DNA of 64,000 nt from JAOPZW01 sp963807305 (GCA_963807305.1 CAWEBN010000007.1:173707-237706), one strand, 5' to 3'; counted from the stretch's first letter, positions 26,432 to 37,722 are shown. Numbers and translations: made by a program. Notes: a model not told the origin generated them from the letters alone.

Positions 26432-27301
26432 CTACGCTCCGGCGGTCTGCAGCAACCCGTGCCGCTCGAGCACCACGCGCACGGCCGCCTGCTCGTCCTC
26501 GTCGGCCTCGACGAGCGGCAGCCGCAGGCCGCCGACGCGGTGGCCGAGCATGTTGAGCGCGGCCTTGACCGGAATCGGGTTGGTGGTGACGCCCATGGCC
26601 TTCCAGACGTCCTGCAGGCGCGCGTCGATCTCCGCACGCTGCTCGGGCTCGTCGATCATGCGCCGCATCTCGTCGCCGACGACGTGGCTGGCCACGAGGA
26701 CGCCTCCGAGGCCGCCCATGTCCAACGTGCGGGCGAAGATCTCGTCGTTGCCGGCGTAGAGGCCGAGCCCGTCGACCGGCGCGAGGTTCGCGTTGTTGGC
26801 CTGCTTGACGTACTCGACGCGCTCGATCTGCGCCAGCTCGGCCAGGAAGTCGTTGGGGAGGTCGAGGACGACGCGCGAGGGGATGTTGTAGAGGACGATC
26901 GGCTTGTCGGTCGCCCGGGCGATCTCCTCGTAGTGGCGCCGCAGGCCGCGGCGGTTGGGCTTGTTGTAGTAGGGCGTGACCGAGAGGATCGCGTCGGCGC
27001 CCAGCTCGGTCGCGCGCTCGGTCATGTGGCAGGCGTGGCGTGTGTCGTTCGAGCCGGTGCCCGCGATGACCGTGGTGCCCTCGGGCCGCTCGCCGGCGGC
27101 GAGCTCGACGAGGCGCAGGTGCTCTTCGTCGGACAGCGTCGGCGCCTCGCCGGTCGTCCCGCAGACGACGAAGCCGTCCGAACCGTGGCGCGCGAGGTGC
27201 GCCATGAGCTCGACGAACGCCTCTTCGTCGACCTCGAGCCGTTCGTCGAACGGGGTGACGATGGCGGTGATGACCGACCCGATGCCCGGCACTGGCGCCA
27301 T
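26432..27301 (-). CDS. dapA: 4-hydroxy-tetrahydrodipicolinate synthase
   Basis: A 289-residue aldolase of the lysine/diaminopimelate pathway, condensing pyruvate with aspartate semialdehyde. The opening SVITAIVTPFDE, the GTTGEAPTLS loop, the Tyr motif in LSVTPYYNKPNRRG and VLYNIPSR are standard. The Schiff-base lysine is in EYVKQANN, where the usual GIKEAS is altered after the Lys. The start is one of two adjacent ATGs (27301 or 27304). Only 7-10 bp separate it from the divergent Nudix frame, so its promoter must lie inside that gene or the Nudix start is further in. rnj follows after 2 nt. Confidence 0.93.
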   Translation of the reverse strand: MAPVPGIGSVITAIVTPFDERLEVDEEAFVELMAHLARHGSDGFVVCGTTGEAPTLSDEEHLRLVELAAGERPEGTTVIAGTGSNDTRHACHMTERATELGADAILSVTPYYNKPNRRGLRRHYEEIARATDKPIVLYNIPSRVVLDLPNDFLAELAQIERVEYVKQANNANLAPVDGLGLYAGNDEIFARTLDMGGLGGVLVASHVVGDEMRRMIDEPEQRAEIDARLQDVWKAMGVTTNPIPVKAALNMLGHRVGGLRLPLVEADEDEQAAVRVVLERHGLLQTAGA

Positions 27302-27311
27302 CATCCCACAC

Positions 27312-28022
27312 GTGGTGGAGGTCGAGGCACGCGGCGACGTGCGCGTGGAGGTCGACGACGGGCCGTGGCCCGTCGATCCGGCCCTGCGCGCCGGGGGCGC
27401 CGGGCACCTGGCCGCGCTGCGCCGCCGCGTGCCCGCGATGCACGACGGGCCGGTGCTGGCCATGACGAGCATCGCCGGCGGCCTCGTGCGCGCGCGGCGG
27501 GCGGGCTACTTCGACATGGTGGCCACCGCCGACGCGCTGGCCGGCGATGGCGCGCTGCGGGCGCGGGCGACGGCCATGGCCGGCGGGGACCCGCTGCGCC
27601 GCGGCGACGGCCGGGTCGCGGCGCTGGGGCTGTCGGTCGCGGCGACCGTCCCCGGCGGGCGCGTGCTGCTCGGGCGCCGGCGCCCGGAGCTGCCGCTCGA
27701 TCCCGGTGTCTGGCACGTGGTGCCGTCGGGCATGCTCGAGCCCCATCCCGACCCGATCGCGGCCGCGGTCGCGCGCGAGGCCCTGGAGGAGCTGGGCGTG
27801 GCGGTCGACCCGGGCGCGGTGCGCATGCTCGGCCTCGGCTGGGATCTCGCGCGCCTGCGCCCCGAGGTCTGCGTGGCGCTCGCGCTGCAAGCGGCTCCGG
27901 CGCGGGCGGGCGGCCACGAGTTCGACGTCGTCGAGGCGTTCGAGATCGCGCGACCGCCGGCGCCCCTGACCCCCGGCGCGGCCTGCGCACTTGCCTTGCT
28001 GTCCCGCGCGCGATCGGCGTGA
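27312..28022 (+). CDS. Nudix-hydrolase-like protein
   Basis: About 236 residues from GTG 27312, or shorter if the ATG near 27438 is used. The C-terminal half is Nudix-like: LGLSVAATVPGGRVLLGRRR, WHVVPSGMLEPHPD and AVAREALEELGV. The box is imperfect: the expected Glu before the REAxEE core is Asp and the spacing to the leading Gly is one residue long. Catalysis is probable but not certain. The N-terminal 110 residues are not recognised. It is divergent from dapA at an implausibly small distance, so the true start may be downstream. RecD2 follows on the same strand. Confidence 0.65.
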   Translation: MVEVEARGDVRVEVDDGPWPVDPALRAGGAGHLAALRRRVPAMHDGPVLAMTSIAGGLVRARRAGYFDMVATADALAGDGALRARATAMAGGDPLRRGDGRVAALGLSVAATVPGGRVLLGRRRPELPLDPGVWHVVPSGMLEPHPDPIAAAVAREALEELGVAVDPGAVRMLGLGWDLARLRPEVCVALALQAAPARAGGHEFDVVEAFEIARPPAPLTPGAACALALLSRARSA

Positions 28023-28122
28023 GAACGCACGGGGGCCCGCCTCAGGCGGCGAGCATCAGCGGCTTCGCGGCCTGTCCGCCTTCGGCACCCTAGCCCGCCG
28101 CGCCGGGCGCTACCTTCGCCTG

Positions 28123-30246
28123 GTGGAGCCCTTCGACCCCGAACAGCGCGCGCTCAGCGTCGAGGTGGCCGCCGTGCGCTGGCGGGCGCCGGACGGCGCG
28201 TTCGCGGTCCTGGCCGGGGTCAGCGACGAGGGCGAGGACGTCGTGCTCGTCGGCGCGCTCGACCACGTCCACGAGGGCGAGTCGGTCGCCGTCCAGGGCG
28301 GCTGGCAGCGCCATCCGCGCCACGGCTGGCGCTTCGTGGCCGAGCGCGCCCGCGTCGAGGAGCCCGCCAGCGAGCCCGCGCTGCTCGCCTACCTGGGGTC
28401 GGTCAAGCACGTCGGTCCGCGCGGGGCGCAATGGCTGCTCGAGCGCCACGGCCCGGAGAACGTCCTGGCCGCGATCGACCGCGACCCCGACCGCGCCCTG
28501 CGCGAGGTGCCGGGCATCGGGACGGCGCGGATCGGCGCGGCGGTGCGCTCGTGGGAGGACCAGGGGGCGCTGCGCGCGGTGCGGCTGTTCCTCGAGGAGA
28601 ACGGCGTCCCCGCCGCGGTGGCCGCGCGCATCTACCGCGCCTACGGCCCGGGCGCCATCGAGACGCTGCGCTCGGACCCCTACGGGCTGACCGAGCTCGA
28701 CGGCATCGGCTTCGCGACGGCCGACGCGCTGGCCCAGGCGCTCGGCACCCCGCCGGACTCCCCCGGGCGGCTGGACGCCGGGCTGCGCCACGCGCTGCAC
28801 GAGGCGGAGGGCGACGGCCACTGCCACCTCCCCCGCGCCGAGCTGGCCGAACGCGCCCGGCGCATGCTCGGCGCCGACGCCGACGACCGCATCGACGATC
28901 TCGCCGCCCGCGGCCGGCTCGTGGTCGAGGGCGACCGCGTCTTCGACCCCGGCATGCACGCCGTCGAGACGCGGCTGGCGCGCCACGTGCGCACGCTCAT
29001 CGACGACGAGCCGCGCCTGCGCCTGGGCGCCATCGAGCGCCCGACGGGCGACCTGGCCCCCACCGATGCCCAGTGGGCGGTGGTGCGCGCCGTCCTCGAG
29101 CGCCGGCTGGCGATCCTCACCGGCGGCCCCGGTACCGGCAAGACGATGACCATGCGCGCGCTCGTCGACCTGCTCCATGCCGAGCGGCGCACGGTGCGCC
29201 TGTGCGCTCCCACCGGCAAGGCGGCGCGGCGGCTGGCCGAGATCACGGGTGCACCGGCGACGACGATCCACCGATTGCTCGAGTACGCCCCCGACGAGGG
29301 CTTCGCACGCGGTCCCGAGGACCCGATCCCGGGCACCGACGTGCTCATCGTCGACGAGGCCTCGATGCTGTCGGTGCGCCTGGCCGAGGCGCTCTTCGGC
29401 GCGGTCGGCCCGCGCACGCACGTGTTGCTGGTGGGCGACGTCGATCAGCTCGCGCCGGTCGGCCCGGGCCGCGTGCTCGACGACCTGATCGAGTCGAGTT
29501 CCGTGCCGGTCGTGCGCCTGACCGACATCTTCCGCCAGGCCGCGCGCTCGCTCATCGTGCGCGCCGCGCACGCGGTCAACGCCGGCGAGCCGCCACCGAC
29601 GGTCGCGGGACCGGGCGACGTGCGCGACTTCTTCGTCATCGAACGCTCGGGGGCCGACGCCATCCGCGACGAGGTCGTGGCGCTCGCCGCCCAGCGCCTG
29701 CCGGCCCACTACGACCTCGACCCGCGGGCCGAGGTCCTCGTCGTCTCCCCCATGCATCGCGGACCGGCGGGCATCGACGCGCTCAACGCCGAGCTGCGAG
29801 GCCGCCTGAACGCCGACGGCGCCGCCGTTCCGGGCACGCCGCTGCGGGTCCTCGACCGCGTGATCCAGACCAAGAACAACCACGAGCGCGAGCTGATGAA
29901 CGGCGAGATGGGCGTCATCGAGCACCACGACGCCGAGCGCGACCGCGTGCTGCTGGCCTGCGACGACGGGCGCCGACTGATGCTGGGCGTGGGCGAACTG
30001 GACACCATGCGCCTGGCCCACGCCGTCTCCATCCACAAGGCCCAGGGCTCGCAGGCGCCGGCGGTCGTCGTCGTCCTGCATCGCGGGCACCACCTGATGC
30101 TCACCCGCAACCTCGTCTACACCGCCATCACCCGCGCCGAGCGCGTCTGCGTGGTCGTCGGCGAGCGCGCGGCGCTCCACGTGGCCCTCGGGCGCCGCGA
30201 CGCCCACGCCCGCTACACGCGCCTGAAGGAGTACCTCGCGGCCTGA
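28123..30246 (+). CDS. recD2: RecD2-like ATP-dependent DNA helicase
   Basis: A 707-residue SF1B helicase. It has an N-terminal OB-like region, tandem helix-hairpin-helix motifs (LREVPGIGTARIGAAVRSWE, LTELDGIGFATADALA), Walker A LTGGPGTGKTMTM, motif II LIVDEASML, then LVGDVDQLAPVGPG, VSIHKAQGSQAPAVVV and the C-terminal TAITRAERVCVVVG. It belongs to the RecD2/YrrC group, which acts in repair and replication-fork processing outside RecBCD. The GTG start at 28123 opens MEPFDPEQRALSVEVAAVRW. A weak 100-bp gap separates it from the Nudix gene. Confidence 0.93.
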   Translation: MEPFDPEQRALSVEVAAVRWRAPDGAFAVLAGVSDEGEDVVLVGALDHVHEGESVAVQGGWQRHPRHGWRFVAERARVEEPASEPALLAYLGSVKHVGPRGAQWLLERHGPENVLAAIDRDPDRALREVPGIGTARIGAAVRSWEDQGALRAVRLFLEENGVPAAVAARIYRAYGPGAIETLRSDPYGLTELDGIGFATADALAQALGTPPDSPGRLDAGLRHALHEAEGDGHCHLPRAELAERARRMLGADADDRIDDLAARGRLVVEGDRVFDPGMHAVETRLARHVRTLIDDEPRLRLGAIERPTGDLAPTDAQWAVVRAVLERRLAILTGGPGTGKTMTMRALVDLLHAERRTVRLCAPTGKAARRLAEITGAPATTIHRLLEYAPDEGFARGPEDPIPGTDVLIVDEASMLSVRLAEALFGAVGPRTHVLLVGDVDQLAPVGPGRVLDDLIESSSVPVVRLTDIFRQAARSLIVRAAHAVNAGEPPPTVAGPGDVRDFFVIERSGADAIRDEVVALAAQRLPAHYDLDPRAEVLVVSPMHRGPAGIDALNAELRGRLNADGAAVPGTPLRVLDRVIQTKNNHERELMNGEMGVIEHHDAERDRVLLACDDGRRLMLGVGELDTMRLAHAVSIHKAQGSQAPAVVVVLHRGHHLMLTRNLVYTAITRAERVCVVVGERAALHVALGRRDAHARYTRLKEYLAA

Positions 30247-30252
30247 CCGGGC

Positions 30253-30741
30253 TCAGGTGGCGTCGGAGCGCGTCCCCGATCGCATGAGCGACGCGACGCG
30301 CTCGAGCATCGGCCGGCGCTCGGGCGGGGGCTGCGGGCGCGCCGGCGCGGACCGGCGCTCGGGCACCGAGACGTGGCGGACCTGGCAGTCGGTGAGCTTG
30401 GCCACGCGATGCGGCAGGTCGATCTGCAGCCAGCGCGACGCGCCGACCGCGAGCGTGCTCACGACGACCTCGTCGTAGCGGCCGGGGTCCCACGCCTCCT
30501 GCACGGCCACGATGGGGTCCGCGTCGCCGACCATCGCCTCGGAGTCCACCCCGGCCGCATCGAGGTGGGCGGCGGCGCGCTCCATGCGGCGCTGCACCTC
30601 GGCGCGCTCGGCGTAGGTCGACGGGGCCAGCATCGTCACGTGGATCGGCCCGGACTCGGCTCGCAATCGAAGCGCATCCAGCAGCTCGGGCGAGTCGACC
30701 GTGCGGTTGGCGACGACGAGGAGATGCGTGGTGAAGGCCAT
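30253..30741 (-). CDS. universal-stress-protein-like protein
   Basis: A 162-residue alpha/beta protein starting at ATG 30741 (MAFTTHLLVVANRTVDSPEL) behind AAGGGG. The pattern of an N-terminal strand, ARG-rich helices, and a late RYDEVVVSTLAVGASRWLQIDLP segment resembles the universal stress protein fold. The usual G-x2-G-x9-G(S/T) nucleotide loop is only partly recognisable as STLAVGASRWLQ. The C-terminal tail is Arg/Pro-rich (APARPQPPPERRPMLER). It converges with recD2, 6 bp apart. Function unknown. Confidence 0.65.
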   Translation of the reverse strand: MAFTTHLLVVANRTVDSPELLDALRLRAESGPIHVTMLAPSTYAERAEVQRRMERAAAHLDAAGVDSEAMVGDADPIVAVQEAWDPGRYDEVVVSTLAVGASRWLQIDLPHRVAKLTDCQVRHVSVPERRSAPARPQPPPERRPMLERVASLMRSGTRSDAT

Positions 30742-30790
30742 GAGGCGCCCCTTCCTTCTGGCGGTGTTCGTCTGCTTCCGACCGTACCAC

Positions 30791-31132
30791 TCAGCCCGAT
30801 CCGCGTCGCAGGGTGTCGGTCCACCGGCGGCCCACGCGCGGCGGCGCCGCGCCGCCCTCGGCCTCCCACAGGGTGACGACGACGACCTCGCCGGCGGCGC
30901 GGTCATGACGGCAGACGAAGACCAGCGAGCGGTCGACGAGGTCGCGGACGTAGACCGAGCCGCGCGCGCCGGTGGCGCCCGACGGCGGCTGCTCATCCAC
31001 CCTCCCGGCCTCCCACGCGCGCGCCACGCGCCCGACGATCTCGGGGCGCACGTCGACCTCGCCCGCGCGCCCGCCGATGCGCTGGCGGAAGCGCTCCACG
31101 GCGTGATCGGTGACGGCGACCAGGACGCCCAT
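30791..31132 (-). CDS. small hypothetical protein, DUF4258-like
   Basis: A 113-residue protein not confidently recognised. It opens MGVLVAVTDHAVERFRQRIGG; the HA-x2-R-x3-R pattern and the late strand VFVCRHDRAAGEVVVVTLW resemble DUF4258, a RelE/BrnT-like small fold. No partner antitoxin gene is adjacent, so a toxin role is not claimed. It is coupled to the GNAT gene upstream: its ATG overlaps the GNAT stop by one base (TGATG). Confidence 0.55.
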   Translation of the reverse strand: MGVLVAVTDHAVERFRQRIGGRAGEVDVRPEIVGRVARAWEAGRVDEQPPSGATGARGSVYVRDLVDRSLVFVCRHDRAAGEVVVVTLWEAEGGAAPPRVGRRWTDTLRRGSG

Positions 31133-31641
31133 CAGGCCCTCGGGGTCCCCCCTCCCGGCGGCTCCGCGCCCGGCGCGGGTGGCGGCGGGGGGAGCTGCCG
31201 CTCGTAGCGCCGGCCGGGGGCGCGCCAGTGACCCTCGCCGAGCAGCCCGCCGATCGCCACCCAGCCGTGGCGCTCGTAGAAGGCGCATCCGTGCGCGTTC
31301 TGGGCGTACACGTAGAGCCACGCGCGGGCGTGCCCGGCCGCGCGGATGCGCTCCTGCGCGTCGGCCAGCAGGCGGCCGCCCACTCCGGCGCCCTGCGCGG
31401 CCGGATCGACGTAGAGGCTCTTGATCTCGTCGTCCTGCACGGCCGAGTAGCCCACGACGGTGCCGTCCTGGTCGAAGACCCGCACGCCGCCGAGAGCGAT
31501 GTGCTCGCGCCAGGCGGGGACGCGCTCCTGCGCGACCGGCATGTCGTCGGCGGCGATGAAGTCGCCGTAGGCCCAGCGCCACGTCCGCGCCTGGATGTCG
31601 GCGATCACCGGGGCGTCGGCCTCGGTCGCCGCGCGGATCAC
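31132..31641 (-). CDS. GNAT-family N-acetyltransferase
   Basis: A 169-residue acetyltransferase. Features are IRAATEADAPVIADIQARTW, the strand IKSLYVDPAAQGAGVGGRLL with the acetyl-CoA pyrophosphate loop (Q/R-x2-G-x-G/A), and LYVYAQNAHGCAFYERHGW. The C-terminal tail is Pro-rich (PPPPPAPGAEPPGGG). The acceptor is unknown. The GTG start at 31641 overlaps the dapB stop (GTGA), placing it in the dapB transcript. Confidence 0.85.
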   Translation of the reverse strand: MIRAATEADAPVIADIQARTWRWAYGDFIAADDMPVAQERVPAWREHIALGGVRVFDQDGTVVGYSAVQDDEIKSLYVDPAAQGAGVGGRLLADAQERIRAAGHARAWLYVYAQNAHGCAFYERHGWVAIGGLLGEGHWRAPGRRYERQLPPPPPAPGAEPPGGGTPRA

Positions 31642-32288
31642 AGCAGGTGCTCGAGCCCGATCATCGGGGACTCCGGCAGCTCCGCCACGCGGCGGACCGC
31701 GAGCAGCACGCCGGGGACGAACGACGTGCGATCGGTCGAGTCGTGGCGGATGGTCAGCGTCTGGCCCACGTCCCCAAGGATGACCTCCTGGTGGGCCACC
31801 AGCCCCGGCAGGCGCACGGAGTGGATCGGCACCTCGCCGTCCATGAGCTGCGCGGTGCGCGCCGCGGTGCCGCTGGGCGCGTCGAGCTTGCGGTCGTGGT
31901 GCAGCTCGATGATCTCGGCCTTGGCCATGTACTTGGAGGCCTCGACGGCGAAGCGCATCATGAGCACCGCTCCGATGGCGAAGTTCGGGGCCACGAAGAC
32001 GTTCGCGGGTGGGTGGGGACCGAATTCGCGCAGCGGCCCGGGGTCCCAGCCCGTCGTGCCCACGACGGCGTGCACGCCGGCGCGCACGCAGGCCAGCGCG
32101 TTGTCGAGCGCGGCGTCGGGCGTCGTGAAGTCGACGACGACGTCGCAGTCGCCGAGGATGTCGACCAGCGCGACCCCCAACTGGGGATCCGCGCGGCCGG
32201 TCAGCTGCATGTCATCGGCGGCCTGCACCGCCTCGCAGACGGCGGCGCCCACGCGTCCCGCGGCGCCGGCCACGCCGACGCGGATCAT
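31638..32288 (-). CDS. dapB: 4-hydroxy-tetrahydrodipicolinate reductase
   Basis: A 216-residue NAD(P)H-dependent reductase, the step after DapA in lysine/diaminopimelate synthesis. The dinucleotide motif is GVAGAAGRVG, the substrate loop is APNFAIGAVLMMRFA, and the catalytic block is ELHHDRKLDAPSGTA (His-His and Lys). It is 25-50 residues shorter than most DapB proteins because the segment between the first strands and VVVDFTTPDA is compressed. All catalytic residues remain. The ATG overlaps the M16 peptidase stop (ATGA). Confidence 0.92.
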   Translation of the reverse strand: MIRVGVAGAAGRVGAAVCEAVQAADDMQLTGRADPQLGVALVDILGDCDVVVDFTTPDAALDNALACVRAGVHAVVGTTGWDPGPLREFGPHPPANVFVAPNFAIGAVLMMRFAVEASKYMAKAEIIELHHDRKLDAPSGTAARTAQLMDGEVPIHSVRLPGLVAHQEVILGDVGQTLTIRHDSTDRTSFVPGVLLAVRRVAELPESPMIGLEHLL

Positions 32289-33608
32289 GCCGCGAGGGCC
32301 TCCGAGACCGGCTCGAGTGCCGTGCGGAAGGCCGACTCGTCGGCGCCGATGCCCGCCGCGCTCAGGCGCTCGGGGGCCAGCAGCTCGCCGGCCAGCTCGG
32401 CGAGGTCGTCGAGATCGACCGCGTCGATGCGGGCCTCGACCTCGTCGACGCTCAGCAGCGGCATGTCGGCCAGCACCGAGGAGCCCAGGCGGTTCATGCG
32501 CGCCGTGGTCGACTCGAGCGCGAGCAGCACGCGGCCCTTGACGTTCTCCTTGGAGCGCTCGAGCTCCTCGGCGGTGGCGGGCTCGGCGCGGAAGCGCTCG
32601 AGCTCGTCGGCCACGACGCCCATCGCGCGGGCGACGTTGTCGGGGCGCGTGCCGAGGTACAGCCCGATCTGCCCCGAGCCGGCGTAGAGCGACTGGAACG
32701 AGTACACGCTGTAGGCCAGGCCGCGCTTCTCGCGCACCTCCTGGAACAGCCGCGAGGACGAGGTCCCGCCGAGGATGTTGTCGAGCACGCGCAACGCGAA
32801 GCGGCGCTCGTCGTCGCGTGCCAGGCCCGGAGCGCCGAGGCACACGTGGTACTGCTCGGTCTCCTTGGCGAAGAAGCGCCGGCGGGCGGGCTGGGTGTCG
32901 GGCGCCGCGGGCAGCGCGGGCGCGCGGCCGCCGGCGCGCTCGATGCCGGCGCGCTCGACGAGCTCGACGAGCTCGTCGTGGTCCACCGAGCCGGCGGCCG
33001 CCACCACCACGTTGGTGGGGACGTAGCGGGCGGCGTGGAAGACCCGCAGGGCATCGGGGCCGGTCGTGCCGACGACGTCGGCGCGCCCGATGATGGCCCG
33101 CCCCAGGGGATGCCCGCCGAAGACCGCCTCGCCGAGGACGTCGAAGACCTTGTCCTGCGGGTCGTCCTCGTACATGGCGATCTCCTCGAGCACGATCTCG
33201 CGCTCCTGCGCGAGCTCGGAGAGGTCGAACGCGGGGCGCCAGACCATGTCGGCCATGACGTCGAAGGCACGCTCGAGGTGGCGGTCGAGCACGCGCGAGT
33301 AGACCGAGGTCGTCTCCTTGCCGGTGCCGGCGTTGAGCTCGGCGCCCATGGCGTCGAAGAGCTGGTCGATCTCCAGCGACCGGTAGCGCGCGGTGCCGCG
33401 GAAGAGCATGTGCTCGATGAGGTGACTGAGGCCGGCCTCGGGCTCAGCCTCGGCGGCCGAGCCCGTGCCGATCCACAGGCCCAGGGCGACCGAGCGGACG
33501 GACTGCATCCGCTCGGTGACGACCCGGACGCCCGAGTCGAGCACGGTCAGCCTGTGGCCGTGCTCGACCCCTTCGGTGTGGTCATCCGCCAGCAGGGGCG
33601 GATGCTCG

Positions 33609-33616
<8 letters not shown>
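32285..33616 (-). CDS. M16-family zinc peptidase
   Basis: A 443-residue pitrilysin-type protease. The inverted zinc motif is SHLIEHMLFRG (His65, Glu68, His69), followed 70-odd residues on by the third ligand region EREIVLEEIAMYEDDP. The second, non-catalytic half has NILGGTSSSRLFQEVREKRGLAYSVYS, matching the mitochondrial-processing-peptidase-like group found next to pnp. The start is put at GTG 33616 (MADEHPPLL), overlapping the pnp stop by 8 nt; a later start is possible. The usual gene order pnp-peptidase-dapB is kept. Confidence 0.9.
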
Positions 33617-35927
<2,311 letters not shown>

Positions 35928-36035
35928 ATGTACTGCCTTTCCTGGCCGGCCTTCGGTCGCCGACCTCAGTCGTGTCTCTCACGGAATCCGAACCCGGTCA
36001 GTCTAGCGTCCGGAGCGTTGGGAGCCCCGGCCGCT

Positions 36036-36500
36036 TCAGGCCTCCGCGGGCCACGCGAACAGCGTCGGCGTCGTCGTCGCGCCCGCCCGCAGCGCGTCGC
36101 GCACGTCGCGCCGCACGCGCTCGGCGATCGCCGGATCGCGACGATCCGCCTGGAAGCGGTCGAGGTCGAGGCCGAGCGCCTCGCAGCGCTCCCACAGGTG
36201 GGGGTCGTCGATGCGCCCCTGGTCGGCGTAGAGCGCGTCGTGGAAGGCCCAGAACGCGCCCTGGCGGGCGGCGGCCTCGGCCGCCTGCGCCAGCGCGACC
36301 GCCCGCTCGTGCTTGGCCTTCAGCGCGAAGTGGCGGAAGACGACCCCCCTGCCCTCCTCGCGCAGCCGCCGGGCCTCGACCGCGCACCGCGGGCACGCGA
36401 AGTCGCCGTAGAAGACGACCAGCGCCTCGCCCTCGCGGCCCTCGCGGAGGTGGTCGTCGGCGCGCAGGGACGGCACCGGTGCGCTGCGCAGGTCGCTCAT
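36036..36500 (-). CDS. DsbA-like thioredoxin-fold protein
   Basis: A 154-residue thioredoxin-fold protein with FYGDFACPRCAVEARRL, i.e. a CPRC active site, a long helical insertion (KHERAVALAQAAEAAARQGAFWAFHDALY) and the cis-Pro loop TTTPTLF. This is the DsbA/FrnE architecture, without a signal peptide, so a cytosolic redox role is likely. It starts at ATG 36500 (MSDLRSAPVPSL). It is divergent from the SRPBCC gene, the two starts being 9 bp apart. Confidence 0.8.
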   Translation of the reverse strand: MSDLRSAPVPSLRADDHLREGREGEALVVFYGDFACPRCAVEARRLREEGRGVVFRHFALKAKHERAVALAQAAEAAARQGAFWAFHDALYADQGRIDDPHLWERCEALGLDLDRFQADRRDPAIAERVRRDVRDALRAGATTTPTLFAWPAEA

Positions 36501-36509
36501 CCGTAGGCC

Positions 36510-36971
36510 ATGATGATGGTCATCCACACGCTGCGCCGCGAGCAGGCTCTGGACGCCGCGCCCGATGCGGTCTTCGCCTTCTTCGCCGACCCGTTCAACC
36601 TCGAGGCGATCACCCCGCCGCTGCTGCGCTTCGCGGTCGTCACGCCCGGGCCCATCGCGATGGGCGCCGGGACGTTCATCCAGTACCGCCTGCGCCTGCG
36701 CGGCGTGCCGATGCGCTGGGACACGCTGATCGGAGAGTGGGAGCCGCCGCGGCGCTTCGTCGACGTCCAGGTGCGCGGCCCCTACCGGCTATGGCACCAC
36801 ACCCACGAGCTCTCGGCGCTCGGCGACGGGCGCACGCTCATGCGCGACACGGTCCGCTACGCGCTGGGCTTCGGGGTGCTGGGCGAGCTGGCCCACCGCG
36901 CGGTCGTGCGCCGCGACCTGGAGGCGATCTTCGCCTACCGCGCCGAGCGCGTGCCGGCGCTGCTCAGCTGA
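36510..36971 (+). CDS. SRPBCC (START-like) family protein
   Basis: A 153-residue Bet v1-type ligand-binding or polyketide-cyclase-like protein. It has IHTLRREQALDAAPDAVFAF, FADPFNLEAITPPLLRFAVV, then RGVPMRWDTLIGEWEPPRRF and LMRDTVRYALGFGVLGE. The fold holds hydrophobic ligands in a long cavity; the ligand is unknown. Three ATGs in a row at 36510, 36513 and 36516 make the exact start ambiguous. Its stop overlaps the end of the peroxiredoxin gene on the other strand by 8 bp. Confidence 0.82.
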   Translation: MMMVIHTLRREQALDAAPDAVFAFFADPFNLEAITPPLLRFAVVTPGPIAMGAGTFIQYRLRLRGVPMRWDTLIGEWEPPRRFVDVQVRGPYRLWHHTHELSALGDGRTLMRDTVRYALGFGVLGELAHRAVVRRDLEAIFAYRAERVPALLS

Positions 36972-37434
36972 CGGCCGACGCGGCCAGGCCGTCGAAGATG
37001 AGGCCGACGCCCGGCAGGTCGCCCGGGGAGTCCGCGAGATGGCTCCAGCGCACGACGGCGTCGGGGCCGATGATGACCAGCGCGCGGTTGGTCATGCCGC
37101 CGGGCTCGAAGTAGGCGCCGAAGGCCCGGGCGGCGTCGCCCTTGGGCTCGAAGTCCGAGAGCTGCTCGATGGTGACGCCGAGCTTCTCCTTGAACGCCCT
37201 CTGCGACCAGGTGGGGTCGGTCGAGACGCCGTAGAGCGTGGCGCCCTGGGCCGCGAAGTCGTCGAGCGCCTCCTCGTAGATCTGCAGCTGATCGGTGCAG
37301 GTCGGGCTGAAGGCGAAGGGATAGAAGACGAGGACGGTCGTCTGGCCCTTCAGGTCCTCGCGCGTGAAGTCGCTGCCGTCCTCGCGCTTGAGCGTGAACT
37401 CCGGGGCGGGGGTGCCCGGAGCGACGATGCTCAT
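36964..37434 (-). CDS. AhpE-type peroxiredoxin
   Basis: A 156-residue thiol peroxidase. The peroxidatic cysteine is in FYPFAFSPTCTDQLQIYEE, preceded by the substrate-proximal Pro/Thr, with GVSTDPTWSQRAFKEK and FGAYFEPGGMTNRALVI further on. It is the AhpE group, common in actinobacteria, reducing peroxides with mycothiol- or thioredoxin-type partners. No resolving Cys is visible, so it is a 1-Cys enzyme. The ATG 37434 overlaps the rpsO stop (ATGA), an unusual partner for a ribosomal protein gene. Confidence 0.9.
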   Translation of the reverse strand: MSIVAPGTPAPEFTLKREDGSDFTREDLKGQTTVLVFYPFAFSPTCTDQLQIYEEALDDFAAQGATLYGVSTDPTWSQRAFKEKLGVTIEQLSDFEPKGDAARAFGAYFEPGGMTNRALVIIGPDAVVRWSHLADSPGDLPGVGLIFDGLAASAVS

Positions 37435-37700
37435 CGCCGGAGGCCGAGCTCCTTGATGAGCTCGCGATAGCCCTCGAGGTTGCTGCGCTGCATGTAGTTG
37501 AGCAGCCGGCGGCGCTGACCGACGAGCATCAGCAGCCCGCGACGCGAGTGGTGGTCCTTCTTGTGCTCGCGCAGATGCTCGGTGAGCTGGTTGATGCGCT
37601 CGGTGAGCAGCGCGACCTGCACGCGGGTGTTCCCGGTGTCCTGCTCGTTCGTGCCGAACTGCTTGGTGAGCTCGGCCTTTCTCTCTTGCGTCAAGGGCAT
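37431..37700 (-). CDS. rpsO: 30S ribosomal protein S15
   Basis: An 89-residue protein, exactly the usual length. MPLTQERKAELTKQFGTNE is followed by GNTRVQVALLTERINQLTEHL and HKKDHHSRRGLLMLVGQRRRLLNYM, the central 16S rRNA binding region. The start is ATG 37700. It sits between the divergent MerR-like gene (22 bp away) and the coupled peroxiredoxin. In many bacteria rpsO is next to pnp; here three genes intervene, one of them on the opposite strand. Confidence 0.97.
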   Translation of the reverse strand: MPLTQERKAELTKQFGTNEQDTGNTRVQVALLTERINQLTEHLREHKKDHHSRRGLLMLVGQRRRLLNYMQRSNLEGYRELIKELGLRR

Positions 37701-37722
37701 GGCGACGTGGCAAGGTAGCAGA

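Noticed and set aside
30791..31132. Toxin of a toxin-antitoxin pair
   Set aside because: The DUF4258-like pattern is weak and no small antitoxin gene is next to it; it is coupled to an acetyltransferase in the dapB transcript.
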